Below, piece by piece: positions 11,501 through 24,240 of a stretch of DNA of 64,000 bases; within the stretch, counting starts at the first letter, position 1; each line of letters begins with the position of its first letter. Both the position numbers and the translations under genes were made by a program. Below the pieces are notes generated by a model. The model was not told where the DNA came from, did no database searches, and saw only the letters and a program-made list of their open reading frames with translations. The DNA is from Erpetoichthys calabaricus (lineage: Eukaryota; Chordata; Cladistia; Polypteriformes; Polypteridae). The stretch lies in contig NC_041404.2 in assembly GCF_900747795.2 (NCBI RefSeq), forward strand, positions 85,897,018 through 85,961,017. The letters run 5' to 3'.

Positions 11501-14500
11501 ATCGAGGGTGATGTACCATTTGAATACAATGTGTTGTTAGGTTTTCCATAACAGCATCTATGAACATAGTGGTGTTTCTAAATGCACTATACCTTCTGGG
11601 CCAGTGTTATAAAAAAACAGAAATGCACACTTTGTCAGGGAGCAACACTATCACAGGAAATGTACCATGGCATGTTCATGTTGGTTTTTTGTATTTAATA
11701 ATGAAAAACATTCATCATCTTCATACATTTTGTGTGAAATTGTATTTTTAATACATTCTATAGATGGGTTCCTTGAAATTGAATTAAACTGTTTCAAAAT
11801 ATTATGTTTAATATTCATTTAATTTAATTATAGTCTGCATAAATTCAGTATAAACAGTATGTGTTTCAATATGCCATGCACTGCCAGATCTATCTCTGGA
11901 TGTTCCCTTTGATATCATAGAGAATGTTCAGACACACACATTAATTAAAGGATGGACAAATTTTACACACATTGTAGCCAAATTGTAACAGTGAAGCAGG
12001 AGCCACTGTCCTACGATATCGCCCATTTCAAATGAATAATTTACAGTAAAACAATTTATATAAAATGCACAAGTGTGCAAAGTTTCCAGCTCCATACTTT
12101 TGCCAGATAACACAAGATAATGAAGATACTGGAAATATGCCTGGCAATGAAAGCAATGTTGTCCAGGTTTTCTTTCGACTTTGGATGTTGGACAGAGATA
12201 AATAATGCACAGTTTCTGCACTGTAATCTAAGGCAATTTATATTGCTCTTAACATCACCACTGCTGTTATTTTGCAGTTGAGCTCCTCCCTGTTTTGTAT
12301 CTAGTTGCAACAGCTGTAGTATATACAGGCTACCTGTAATTTGCTAGGGAATTAAATAGATAATATTTCCAATTAAATAAATATGCAGCTATATTTCTCT
12401 TGCTAGCTTCATTTCTCCTCCAAGACAGGCTAATTTAACAACTTTGTAAACTGCATTGATTTTCAGATAAGGCCAATCTGGTTATTTACAGTATTTATTT
12501 TTCATTTTCCTTTTCTTGTCAAAATAGATGCCACAGCTTTACTGATCAGCCTCCCAAAATTCTTCAGTTGGGCTGTTTATATCTGAACCATGTGCCATTG
12601 TGTCAAACTATTAGAATTACTGAAAGGTTGACGGTGTAGGAACACTGTTTTCTTTTTTGGTTTCATGTTCTGTGTATGTGTTTTGGTACCTTTTTAGCAA
12701 GAATAGTTCTTTCATGTTAAACAGCTAAAGATCCCAGTTTTGCTTCGAAACTGTCCCACATGCTCAATTATTTAAATGAAAACACCACTTGTGGAGTTTG
12801 ACTTCACTTTAATGTGAACTCAGAATAGAATAAGCATTCTGTTGTTGGAAAAGATAATGCCTAAAATTTGCAATAAAATGAATCCTATCTATGTCCAATC
12901 TGTTTTCATTGTTTTGTAAAAAATGGAAGCTTTGCTGCTTTGAAGTGAACTGTTTTATATGTTTGAGGCTTTCGTTTCATTTTTTGCTCTGGTACCCTTA
13001 TGGCTACGTTTTTGCACTAGGGAAATGTCTTTTTTTTTTTTTTTACAGAATTACTATATTCAGTACAGCTTGACTTAACAAAGCAAGTGTCTAGAGCAAA
13101 TAAAAGCACATTAGTATTGTAAAAGTATGTTCAACTTCAATAACAACATACTTCTGTTTAGAATAGAAAATAATTCATACAAATATTTGTTTTTATTTTT
13201 ACCCTACATAAAATGAACATAATGAAAAGAGAAAAGTAGTGGATCCCATCTTCTTTCTCTGTCAGTAACTTAAAAAGCTAGTTTTTTTCTGTTATTTCAG
13301 CTAAGTATAATACTGTACATGATGAAAAAAATTAGCCAGTTGTTAGTTTATGGCGGTCATACCCATTTACTTACTTCATGTCTAACTTACCAGGCAGATT
13401 AAGTTAACTCTGATGGATAGAAGAGTTCAGTATTAGTTTTTATTTATTTTATTTATTTATTTTTATTTATTAGTTTTTATTCATTTGTTCTTGTTTTCCA
13501 CAAACAGTAAATTTATATATGTTAGTCCTTCTGTAAATCAATGTAACTGATATTTCTAATTTCCTGCAATCTTAATTTAACACTTTCTCTTCAATCATCT
13601 ATTGTTTTAAAATATTAACAAAATAATGTATTTTGAACACAAAGTGTTTTAGTAAAAACTTCCATCAGTGATTAGTTAAAGTATTAGATAACAATATCAT
13701 TGGTATTCAGTAAACAGCAATCTTCCACTGTGAGCATTACAGTTTAACAGTAAGCAAATTATTAATTTGCTACTAATTTTGTAGTATATTGCTTGACCTG
13801 CAGATGTCACCATTGATTTTGTGTGTGTCTTTTTTTTTTTTTAACCTCAAAGCAACCATGTTTTCACTGATTGTCATAGTTGTTGAACTGCAGGAATGTT
13901 TGAACAAGTGGAACTTTGCTGTATATTTACAACTTTTTCTGCCTGTGATTAATTTCTTTATTCAGCCAGGATGCCCCCAGTCTATCCATGCCATCTATTG
14001 CAATTGCTAAATGGCTATTTTTTAATTATGTTCTTAGAAATTAATTAAAAACACTGACACCAACATTTCCAGAATTGGCAGGCAGGATTTTCTAGAGTTT
14101 AAAAATGGTTAAATAATTACTATTACTTCTTTTCACCATGTCATGTCATCATCCTTCACAGCTTACTGAGGACATGTATTCGACAACCCAGCAGTCAAAT
14201 TACATCAAACAAAACCTTGTCCCATTTGCCAGTTTAAATGTAATATTATTTTCTCTTGTCATTACCAATGTTTGGTCTGTTGCCCATCTGATGTGTTTAT
14301 AGCATTGTACAGCATCTTTCCAACATTAGTCTCAGAAACCAAATGTCTGGTCGGCGCTTCTCTGAAGTTGCTTGTATTCTGCTTTTATTGTTTTGAATTA
14401 TAGCAAACATTTTATAAAAATACTTGTTTTCAGTTTTTTATTGTTCTGAAGTACAGCAAACATTTTTTATTAAAAAAAATGTAATTTATACATTTTTCTT

Positions 14501-14717
14501 TATGACTTTAAAAGTAATGTTAATCAAAAGATACATAAATTTACTGATAACGTTTCAGCTTCTTGGGAATTGGCATTTGTCCCTGAGAAAATGGATTGAA
14601 ATGCTGTGATCTTACTGTATATTATGTTTTTTGGGTAGTTTGGCCTTATCTTTGGACTTTTGATTCCAGTTGCGGGAATGTTGGACTAACCTTTCATATT
14701 ATTTTTTTGCCCCCTAG
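8599..14717 (+). other. ap2a1: Last ap2a1 intron (6.1 kb)
   Basis: Bounded by GTGAGT and CCCTAG. It is AT-rich, with low-complexity TTTA/ATTT stretches near 13440-13490 and one degenerate SINE-like segment near 9190-9460. I see no exon or RNA gene. The open frames here are short and resemble no protein I know. Confidence 0.75.
9190..9460 (+). repeat. Very degenerate SINE-like core
   Basis: Fragments in order, 'gatacccctccacttcagagg', 'gtagagtttgtacattctccctgtg', 'agtctattgcagggtacattcacactctcac', echo the middle and end of the full SINEs at 36.4 and 40.2 kb ('gtggagtttgcatgttctcc', 'cctgcggtgg'). It is much more diverged than those copies, so probably an old insertion. Confidence 0.4.
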
Positions 14718-14795
14718 ATGTACCGACTTACCCTGCGCAGCAGTAAGGAGAGTGTCTCCAAGAGGTTGTGTGAACTTGTGGCAGAGCAATTTTAA
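14718..14795 (+). CDS. ap2a1: ap2a1 terminal coding exon with stop
   Basis: The acceptor is CCCTAG|ATG after a T/C-rich tract. It reads 'MYRLTLRSSKESVSKRLCEL' then 'VAEQF' and a TAA stop at 14793-14795, the conserved alpha-adaptin C-terminus. It lies 6.1 kb from the previous exon. The internal Met is codon 1 of this exon, not a start codon. Confidence 0.93.
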   Translation: MYRLTLRSSKESVSKRLCELVAEQF

Positions 14796-17700
14796 GAAAC
14801 AAATGAAGGGCAAAATGTTCTGGAGCAAAACACTTCCCCAGAGCATGTATTAAAAGACATAAAAAGACATACACAGAAAAACAAAAGACATGAAGGGGGG
14901 TTCATTCTAGGGTGGAGAAATATTGGGAGAATCATTCTAATATGTCCCAGCATGCCTCTCTGTTTGTCTCTCTGTGCTGCAAAGTTATTATTTACATGTG
15001 AAGGTGTACACAAAAGCTATATTGTATAATTAGAGTTAGTGTATTATTTAGCGAGTGCTAGTGTGTGTGTGTGCGCGTAAGTGTGTGTGTGTGTGTGTGA
15101 TCTTTGTGCTCTGTGTTTGCGCCCTCTGTTGTTTTAGTGAATTCAGGGGTGCTGAGGTTCAGAGAGAAGATTTCCCTGCTGAAACTGGGCCCCAAAACAA
15201 ACCAGGGCCCCTACTCTTTGTTAAGTTTCTGCTTAGCAGAATTTAAAAAGGCCTTTGCTGTGACCTTAATCTTAATTAAAAATAAAACAAAGCAAAATGC
15301 CGCATTCCCAGCTCGTCAGTAAATCATGTGCTACATTCCAAGATTGTCGTGGAAGATGCATGTGTATTTTCTGACTTGCTGCAGAGTCTTTTGATGAGTC
15401 TCAATAGCACTTGATACATTCCCAGTGAATGAAGGCACACACTTCCACATTCCCCACACCCAATGCTTTACCTTCTTTTCTGCTTTGCTACTCACAGATT
15501 CAAGAAATTGTTATGCACTTGAAGAGGGGAGCAAATGAAAACTTTTTTCATCTACTGAGAGCCATATGAGATCATTCCATGCATGAGCATAAAGTGGAAG
15601 GAGTGCTAATTAATAAATATAGTTTACTATTGCTCCATCCCTTTTTGTGCTACAGTATCACAGCACTACCAGCCTCTCTAACGTTTTTGCTATAATGCAG
15701 TGTAAGAACCCTCAATATCAAATAATCTTCAGGTTTTTTTTAACATTACCTTCCCATACACTTATCCCATTTCCACCAGAATCTCAGTGTCTTTTCTTTT
15801 GATATACACTAAATATGGTTGTCTTGTTACCCAGGACCAGGATTTGGACCAGGATACAGCATCAATAGCATTAATTCTTTTTTTTTTTTTTTTTTTTTCA
15901 TTCCATTGTGGGCATCTTGTTCCTACTTCCCTGTTCTCAGAATTGAGAACACAGCACTGCTCATTTTCCATGGTTTGCAACCAGAAATGTAATTTTCTGC
16001 GATGGTGTTTGTTTTGTATTCATATTCCTCCTTTGCAGCTTTTACTCTCAAAAAGCAGTTCATGGGCTATTTTCTTCTAACACCTTCCATGTTAATCATA
16101 TTCATTATGTTGGACCTTCTGTCCTGTTTATCTCTGTTTGTTTCCTTGAGATGTAAACATGAGTACCAGAGGAAAATCTGAACACTACACAACCTACTTT
16201 TTTCCTTACTGATGCCTCATAAACACTGCCATCTTCATACTCACTAAGTCCAGAGTACAACTTTAGTAGTGTTCCTCACTTCTGTATTCTCCATCTGATA
16301 GTCCCAGCATCGCTTACTTCCACCAAAATTGTATATTGTGGACATTTACTTTGATAAATTAACAAGTAGTACTCTCCCCAATTTACTTGCAGTCAGAGCA
16401 CCACTACCTTTGCTTTCACAATCACCAGTTTACAGGCCATGCCAGTTGCCTGCTATGCAGAAACCCAAACAGCAAGACCACAGTAAATGCTGTATCTGTG
16501 ATGAATTTTGCAGATTATTTCTGGGTTTAGGAAAAAAGTCCCTGTCAGTTGTACTGTTAGCAGCAGAATTTTACACCTAGCCTATGTTTGCATCTGCCGT
16601 TCTGTACATTGGCTTTAAACAAAAATCAATCTAGGCTTGTACACACTGGTCACAATCCCAAAACTAAGATGGGTCAGTCAGACTGCTTTATAAGACTAGA
16701 GCAGTTCAGTGTTTTAGTGGGTCAGCTCTGGTAACAACTGTATTATAAATATATATATATAAGAAATATGTTCAGATTGGTTTATTATAATATGTGTTTT
16801 TAATCGTTAAGATTGTTTTTTTGTTCTTGATTTTAGAGATTTTTCTTTCTGCTAGAACTGAGCATGGGGTGGTCTGTTTGTCTTCAGGCTAACTTCAGTT
16901 CTTCATGTCCTAATGAAACTGGCCCAAATGACTATTATTACTGACTTCAAACAATTCAGTCCTTCCCAGAATACCCAGAGATGAGTGAAAAGGGATTAAA
17001 TACAGGGTGTGATGCTAGTCATGTTCCTTACTAAGACCCAACCAAGTTGCACTTCTGTCAAAGTTGAGATGGCAAACCTGATGGCAGCAGGAAGTAATTC
17101 TAAATCATGTGGAAGAAATAAACTAAAAACAAACACTTTATTCTGCCAATATTTTGAGTACATGTTAAAGTTCTTCTTAAAGCTGCAAACTTGTTGTGGG
17201 TCATTGTTTGTTTCATGATAAAAAGTCTCTAAGCAGCTTGCTGTAAAAAATGTGTCATTTTACAGTAATGCATCATGTTTACAAGAGATATCATCACACT
17301 TCCTTGCATATGCCAGTCTTTCTTACCTGCTGTACCCAGGCCATAAAAGCTGTGAGTTACTTAGGGTATTCATTCTGCCGGACTCGAGGTGTTCACTAGC
17401 ATATTTCAAGGACCATAATAAGGAGGCAGCATACACTGTAAGCATTGGGTGTTTTTGGTGTAGGCAGTTACTGCTGTGTTGATTTTCATTGCAGCTGATC
17501 CCTCAAGACTACTAAAATATTAGGTAGCATCCACACAGTTTTTGAAAACACTATAGTTATCTTAATGTCTGTAATAACTCTTAAGATTGCTGTCCACTGC
17601 AGTAAACTGTGTTTTATAAATAAGTCTTTAGACTTCATTTTTAAATTATATCCTAGCATATTTTATTTTTCTAGTTTATTGTTCACCATTCTGCAGGTTT

Positions 17701-20700
17701 ACCAGTCATTTACTTTGGCTACACTACAAAATGTAAAACTATGCATCTATGTAGTGTATTGGTTTGTGTTGTATTTCATGATTAATGTTTACAGTTGAAG
17801 GTGCTATGTAAAATTTTAAAAAAGACCTGAGTGATACAATTCATGGTTTAATTGCACCACTGGACAAGCAGATCTCTTATCAGGGTGTGATGCTCTGCAC
17901 TAATCCCTAATTTACTTGGCTGACCACCACAGGGATGAAAGGTGTCGGAACAGGATTTTGGAATGCATGAGAGTTGCTTCATATAAGACATTTGGTAGAA
18001 ATGAAAACTGGCAAGCACGAGTATCATCTTAAGAACAGGGTTATCAATTGCTGCTGTACATTGGGTACATGCAGTTGGCCACAGAAATCTTTTGGCAGGA
18101 TCACTTCTGTCATTACTTCTGCCTAATCCTGCCTTTGTCTCTGCTTTTCTTTTCCATGCAGGCTGAGATTTTAGTGTATATTACCTTGGAAGCAAAGCCA
18201 TCCTTTTTGTTCAGCGAAGTCATCGGGTTGCTCCAACCATTCTGTATTTAAGAATTTTGTGACCATAGACAGAAATAAAAGACACATACTACTGTGCTGC
18301 AATTTCTGAAAGTGCATATGCCTGTAAATAACATTCAGAAAAGGCCACATTAATTTCTTCCTTATATTTTAATGGAACATATAACTGAACGGACAGATTC
18401 ATGGCATAACCCTGATCTTGTACATACGTGAAAATATCTCAAACATACAGGAAACTTTCACGTACAGATGAGAGGTTTTCACGTAGGTGTGAGATACTTT
18501 CAAGTACATACAGGATGCCTAAAGTGCACTTTTGCAGTTTTTTAAATCTAACTTTATCTCGTATGTATGTGAAAGTATCCCATATATGCAAGACATTTTC
18601 ATGTACATAGGAGAGAAGGGTTATCTCATAATTTTTTTCATTGTGAGGTTCAGAGCTTCTGTAAAAATCAAGAGGCTTTTCATTGTTAAAATTTTAACTT
18701 ATGAAGGTAAAAGAAAATTTCTATAATCCAATTCATTCTTCCATCCAATTTCCTTACCTGCTTTGTCCGTTGCAGAGTTAAAGGAAGTCTGAACCTATCC
18801 TGGCAACGTTGCTTGCAAGTTTAGAGCCAACATTGGACAGAATGGCCAACTAATTCAGGGCACACCTATGCACAAATCTTCACTCAAAGCCAGTGACTGT
18901 GCCAGTCAACACAACATACAATGTACATCTTTATGTTATGGCAGGTAATTAAAGTATCTGGAGACAACCCATGCACATATTATGAGAATTTACAAGTCCC
19001 ACACAGACAGTGGAGCCAAAATATGGTCCTTGCAATTATGTAATCAAATGTCCATCACTGTTTTTATAGTGTTTTTAAACTGTGACATCCAGTTCTGACA
19101 CATCTTGACAACTGCTTTTGAGCTTTCATCCAGCAGTATGGAGGATCTGGGGCTGGTACTGGCACATTAATAGGCAGTCTGACAGAAGGAAAACCAAATC
19201 ACCCATGGTATAAGAAGAAGAAGGCAAGCTTTTAGAAAACAAATGGCACTTGCTAAAGTACTGGCCGCCTTACAAGGTCAGTTTGTGCTGAACCTTGAAT
19301 ACATAATAATTGGACAATATCATGTCAAAGGATGTATCCAGTGTAGCGTGCAAAGAAAATTCTGTTTTTCTTGCTAGTGAATTCAAAGAACTAGGGCAAG
19401 ATTTATCTAGCAAATGAGTTTTTCTCACAGAACATCCCATTACTACTCACATCACATTTACTGTTAAATTTAAAATGTTTTCTTTGCTCTACCTCTTAAC
19501 ATTTTGCTGGCCTGGCCAACTTTTGCAGTTGGCCTTGTAGAATTTCTTGAAGGCATGTTTGTAAGACTCTAATAAAGAGTTGAGTTTGTCCCAGTTTTAG
19601 GTCCCTAGGACAGGTGTACCTATGTATCTGTTCCACTTCGTCATAGGTACAGTTTTTGTATGGGAATCTGGATCCACAAATCCCATGAGCCCAGAACCTG
19701 CATGGACAAGCATCAACACTTGTGGTTCAAAGAAAACCTTAAATATAAATGTCCTCTCAAAACGTGTTTTGCTAAAGGGACATTTTTGTCAGCTGACCCA
19801 GTTACCCCAGCTGCAGCAAGTGTGTTCATTTTTATTTTTATTTATTGTTTGTAATGGGTACCATGATTTTTTTTGAAACTGTGACAATTAAAGCTGGCTC
19901 TAAATCATTGTGTCTGCCTCCATTTATTTTCTGTTAACTTTTTTTTTTTTTTTAATGACCAACAACAAAGTAGTCACTGTTCTTTTAAGTTGTTTTTTTT
20001 TTTTTTTATGTACTGTTGACGTTTTTGATTTATAAATAAACTTAAATTTCCACAAATTACTGGGAAATTTGTTCACAGTATCATTCAAGGTTTTTATCAT
20101 CATGTTTTGCCACATACACTTGTAACTCTTTCCTGGGTTACAGACATGGAATCCCATATAAAATCAAACCATATGTAAATAAGGCCAAGCACATATCGGA
20201 AAAATCCTGTCACATGCCATTTAGGAAGAGGGGCATCTGCATGAATGCCTGTGGACCTGAACGCTGACAATAGAAAAACTGGACTTTTGGGTCTCCAGTT
20301 AGCCATATGTGGAAGTACAACAGAAAACTGAGACATACATGATGCCTGATAGGCTGGAGAAGTGAATACAAACAGTAAGCTCTGTCCCACGAGAGTTGGG
20401 GACAGCTATATGGACCCTAAGGCCACTGTGTTCACTATTGAGAGATACTGATGAGGGAGAATAAAAAGCTGCCAGCCATCTTCCATAACAAATGGAATGG
20501 TATGAAGATCACATTCTGTGTGACAACTGTAGAAATCATGAAACCTATAATGGGAAAGGGGAACCATTGCTGTACAATTGTAGGACACCTTGTTGATCTA
20601 GAACTACTAGCCACAACCATGTTTTATCACCAAAAAAATGGAAACTGACTTTTGTCAGTTGTTCTCAGACTATTCATTACTTGCATGCTTTTCGTAATAG

Positions 20701-21239
20701 TACATGTATTATAACCCCAGTGGTGAGCAATGCATTATGCTGTGTATTTTTTAATTACTGTAATTGTGAATGAATGTCTTTATATTTTTAAAACATAATA
20801 GCTGAGGTTATGGACTATAATTAAATTATAGGTTTCATTTCAATATATTATTATAACTACAATTCCATATCATGTAGGTATAATCTGTTACCATTGCTTT
20901 TTACTTGCAGAATAACTTACTTTTGACGTGACAGTTTATTTCTTTGCCATTACTGTTTATGCCAAATGCAGCTGTTGCCAGTCTCGTCAGGTGTCACCTG
21001 TGTGATCATCTTTGTGTTTAAATAAATGACAAAAATCCAACTGTGATCTGCTGTTCAAGACCTGGATTACATACTGTAAATACTGGAGTTGTAACTCTAG
21101 GCCTGTTTATTCAGATAGGAGAATTCATGTGAAAACAAAAGCAGTGGAGCAGCGTGGTGCCTATTGTTGGGCATGCGATTTCTCCAGTTTTCACTTACAT
21201 ATCCTGAAGACCTGTATGTTAAGTTAACTGACGACTTTT
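14796..21239 (+). other. ap2a1 3' UTR and downstream flank
   Basis: There is no protein-coding feature. Possible polyadenylation signals include AATAAA near 15285, 15612, 18275 and 19570, and ATTAAA near 19886 followed by GT-rich sequence. The real 3' end cannot be chosen without transcripts. Simple sequence includes (GT)n at 15058-15099, poly-T at about 15880-15899 and (AT)n near 16748. The only structured part is the 21-bp array at 18421-18620. Confidence 0.5.
18421..18620. repeat. Degenerate 21-bp tandem array
   Basis: Consecutive blocks of about 21 bp share the pattern GTACATACGAGAWACTTTCAC. Examples begin near 18421, 18441, 18462 and 18483, with a second cluster near 18560-18620. The copies are diverged and interrupted once near 18510-18555. 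It lies 3.6 kb downstream of the ap2a1 stop codon. Confidence 0.55.
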
Positions 21240-21365
21240 CAGCTGACCCCAAATAAGTGAATTTGGGAAGGTTGAGTTTGCCCTGTGATGAAATGGTTCT
21301 CGATCTTGGTTTGGCTCATTGTGTCAGGATAGGCTCCAGCCGTCACATCACTGAACTCTACTGAA
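21240..21365 (+). repeat. Degenerate SINE or LINE tail fragment
   Basis: 'gccctgtgatgaaatggtt' followed by 'gtcaggataggctccagcc' matches the end region seen in other copies in this window ('gtgatgaactgg', 'gggataggctcc'). It is an old fragment abutting the LINE remnant that follows. Confidence 0.45.
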
Positions 21366-22402
21366 TGAGCTTGATGACAGTAATTTCAAAATTTTTGATG
21401 GATGTTCCCCTTCCACTGCCACCTTCATCCAATGACCAGTCTACACACAACCATCCCTACTACATCAACAACTCCCTAACACATCAAGTGGAATGGAGAT
21501 TGACAACCTCTGACCATTATTGTTGGCCATCCATAACTGAAGACCAAGTAATGTGACAACTGAGGAAGATATACACAGGAAAAGTCATGAGACCAGATGA
21601 CCTGTGCTGACCCACTTTTTGGTGTCCTCTGTCACCTATTCAGTCTGTCCCTAAGGAACCAGAAAGCGCTGCGCTGTGGAAAATGTCCTGCATTATCCCT
21701 GTTTCAAAGACAACAGGTGCCTCTTCACAGATCAGTGGCACATCTCACATCATGAAGAACTTTGAGAGGCTGGTCCTATACTTATAGGGGTCCTGTTATG
21801 GTAGACCACCTGGACCCACTGCCTATTAGACAAAGATTGGAGTGAAGGATGCAATTATCTATCTGCTCCACAAGGTTTATTCTCACCTGGACAAAGCTGG
21901 TAGTACTGTGAGGATTCTGTTTTTTGTTTTCTTCAGTGCCTTCAATACCATCCAGCCATCCCGGTTAAGGGGTAAATTCAGCAGGTGGACGAGCCTATGA
22001 TGTCCTGGATAAAGGACTATCAGTTGGGCAGACCACAGTATGAGAGACTTGAGGACTGTGTTTCTGATACAGATGTGAGCAACACTGGAGCAGCACAACG
22101 AACAGTTCCGATCTCCCTTTCTCTTCACTCAGTACACCTCTGACTATAAATATAACACCAGGTCAGGTCACTTGCAGTTTCTCAGATCGTTCTGCAGATA
22201 TGGGGGTGTATTGATAAGGGGGATGAGACAAAGTACAGGAGTCAGATGGAGAACTTGGGGCAAAAAGATGCATCTTGACATCAGCAAAGCTAAGGAACTG
22301 GGTATTGACTTTTGCAACACCAAACAGCCTCTACAGTGCATCCAGAAAGTATTCACAGCGCATCACTTTTTCCACCTTTTGTTATGTTACAGCCTTATTC
22401 CA

Positions 22403-22529
22403 TCCATCCATCCATTTTCCAACCCGCTGAATCCGAACACAGGGTCATGGGGGTCTGCTGGAGCCAACCCCAGCCAACACAGGGCACAAGGCAGGAACCA
22501 ATCCCAGGCAGGGTGCCAACCCACCGCAG
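22403..22529 (-). mobile_element. 127-bp SINE-tail insert inside the Tc1 arm
   Basis: The insert is flanked by a 14-bp target-site duplication, ACAGCCTTATTCCA, at 22389-22402 and 22530-22543. It is the 3' portion of the full SINE at 36404-36768, from the CCATCC tail to '...ccaccgcag', and lacks the tRNA-like head. Its end point is the same base as in the copy at 27203-27328. Confidence 0.9.
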
Positions 22530-22692
22530 ACAGCCTTATTCCAAAATTGATTAAATTCATTTTTTTCCTCAGAATTCTGCACACAACACCCCATAATGAC
22601 AACGTGAAAAAAGTTTACTTGAGGTTTTTGCAAATTTATTAAAAATAAAAAAACTGAGAAATCACATGTACGTAAGTATTCACAGCCTTTGC

Positions 22693-23610
22693 TCAATACT
22701 TTGTCAATGCACCTTTGGCAGCAATTATAGCCTCAAGTCTTTTTGAATATGATGCCACAAGTCTGGCACACCTATCCATGGCCAGTTTCGCCCATTCCTC
22801 TTTGCAGCACCTCTCAAGCTCCATCAGGTTGGATGGGAAGCGTCGGTGCACAGCCATTTTAAGATCTCTCCAGAGATGTTCAATCGGATTCAAGTCTGGG
22901 CACTGGCTGGGCCACTCAAGGACATTCACAGAATTGTCCTGAAGCCACTCCTTTGGTATCTTGGCTGTGTGCTTAGGGTTGTTGTCCTGCTGAAAGATGA
23001 ACAGTTGCCCCAGTCTGATGTCAAGAGCGCTCTGGAGCAGGTTTTCATCCAGGATGTCTCTGTACATTGCTGCAGTCATCTTTCCCTTTATCCTGACTAG
23101 TCTCCTAGTTCCTGCTGCTGAAAAACATCCCCACAGCATGATGCTGCCACCACCATTCTTCACTGTAGGGATGGTATTGGCCTGGTGATGAGCGGTGCCT
23201 GGTTTCCTCCAAACGTGACCCCTGGCATTCACACCAAAGAGTTCAATCTTTGTCTTATCAGACCAGGGAATTTTCTTTCTCATGGTCTGAGAGTCCTTCA
23301 GGTGCCTTTTGGCAAACTCCAGGCGGGCTGTCATGTGCCTTTTACTAAGGAGTGGCTACCGTCTGGCCACTCTACCATACAGGCCTGATTAGTGGATTGC
23401 TGCAGAGATGGTTATCCTTCTGGAAGGTTCTCCTCTCTCCACAGAGGACCTCTGGAGCTCTGACGGAGTGACCATCGGGTTCTTGGTCACCTCCGTGACT
23501 AAGGCCCTTCTCCCCCAATTGCTCATTTTAGATGGCAGGCCAGCTCTAGGAAGAGCCTTGGTGGTTTCGAACTTCTTCCACTTATGGATGATGGAGGCCA
23601 CTGTGCTCAT
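22693..23610 (-). pseudogene. Tc1 transposase, inactivated
   Basis: The open frame 23334-22693 gives 213 residues from 'MTARLEFAKRHLKDSQ' to 'IAAKGALTKY', the catalytic half of a Tc1 transposase. The frame at 23610-23389, in the same phase, gives 'TVASIIHKWKKFETTKALP' and 'RITISAAIH', the end of the DNA-binding half. One stop codon separates them, in place of the usual Gln in 'H(Q)SGLYGR'. The very N-terminus is not open. The enzyme cuts and pastes the element at TA sites; this copy cannot supply it. Confidence 0.9.
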
Positions 23611-24240
23611 TTTGGACCTTCAAAGCAGCAGAAATTTTTCTGTAACCTTTCCCAGATATGTGCCTCGAGACAATCCTGTCTAGGAAGGTCTACAGACAAT
23701 TCCTTTGACTTCATGCTTGGTTTGTGCTCTGACATGAACTGTCAACTGTGGGACCTTATATAGACAGGTATGTGCCTTTCCAAATCATGTCCAATCAACT
23801 GAATTTACCACAGGTGGACTCCAATTAAGCTGCAGAAACATCTCAAGGATGATCAGGGGAAACAGGATGCACCTGAGCTCAATTTTGAGCTTCATGGCAA
23901 AGGCTGTGAATACTTATGTACATATGCTTTCTCAATTTTTTCATTTTTAATAAATTTGCAAAAATCTCAAGTAAACCTTTTTCACGTTGTCATTATGGGG
24001 TGTTGTGTGTAGAATTCTGAGGAAAAAAATGAATTTAATCCATTTTGGAATAAGGCTGTAACGTAACAAAATGTGGAAAAAGTGATGCACTGTGAATACT
24101 TTCCGGATGCACTGTATGTCCAGTTACTATTCAAGGAGTGGATGTAGAGGTGGTTCACTCCTACAAGTACTTTGAGGTCCACATTAATGACAGGTTGGAC
24201 TTCTCTTGGAAAACACAAGGAAGCTCTATAAGGTGAGTCA

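Larger units (their letters stand above)
7788..14795 (+). other. ap2a1: ap2a1 gene, 3' part (four coding exons)
   Basis: This covers the C-terminal part of the large alpha subunit of the AP-2 adaptor. AP-2 links cargo receptors, PI(4,5)P2 membrane and clathrin at the plasma membrane. The alpha C-terminus is the appendage (ear) domain that binds endocytic accessory proteins. Exons are 7788-7904, 7995-8064, 8464-8598 and 14718-14795, all with AG/GT borders. They join in frame to give 132 residues and a stop. '[10 protein letters not shown]' and '[20 protein letters not shown]' fit AP2A1 better than AP2A2 as I remember them. The introns are 90, 399 and 6119 bp. Earlier exons are outside the window. 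No break is seen in the visible part, so the gene looks functional. Confidence 0.93.
22334..24114 (-). mobile_element. Near full-length Tc1-like DNA transposon
   Basis: Long terminal inverted repeats (about 220 bp) begin CAGTGCATCC at 22334 and end GGATGCACTG at 24114, flanked by TA at 22332-22333 and 24115-24116. Each arm has an outer and an inner copy of AAGTATTCACAGC, the IR/DR layout of fish Tc1 elements. Length is 1781 bp, or 1640 bp without the inserted repeat, the usual size. The minus-strand transposase spans about 23610-22693 with one in-frame stop near 23389. The DD34E residues are visible: 'WSDKTK', 'QQDNNPKHT' and 'PDLNPIEHLW'. The N-terminal DNA-binding part upstream of 23610 is degraded. 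By eye the two arms differ at about a dozen positions. Confidence 0.95.
21560..24240 (+). mobile_element. LINE (L2/Rex1-like) RT remnant split by a Tc1 element
   Basis: Left of the Tc1, translation gives 'ALWKMSCIIPVSKTTG', 'VKDAIIYLLHKVYSHLDKAG' and 'FFSAFNTIQPSRL', then 'ISKAKELGIDFCNTKQPL'. Right of it, 'PVTIQGVDVEVVHSYKYFEV' follows. These are successive blocks of an L2/Rex1-type reverse transcriptase. With the Tc1 and one TA copy taken out, the frame runs on without a shift across the join at 22333/24117. Several stops and frame changes elsewhere show it is dead. Outer limits are approximate. Confidence 0.8.
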
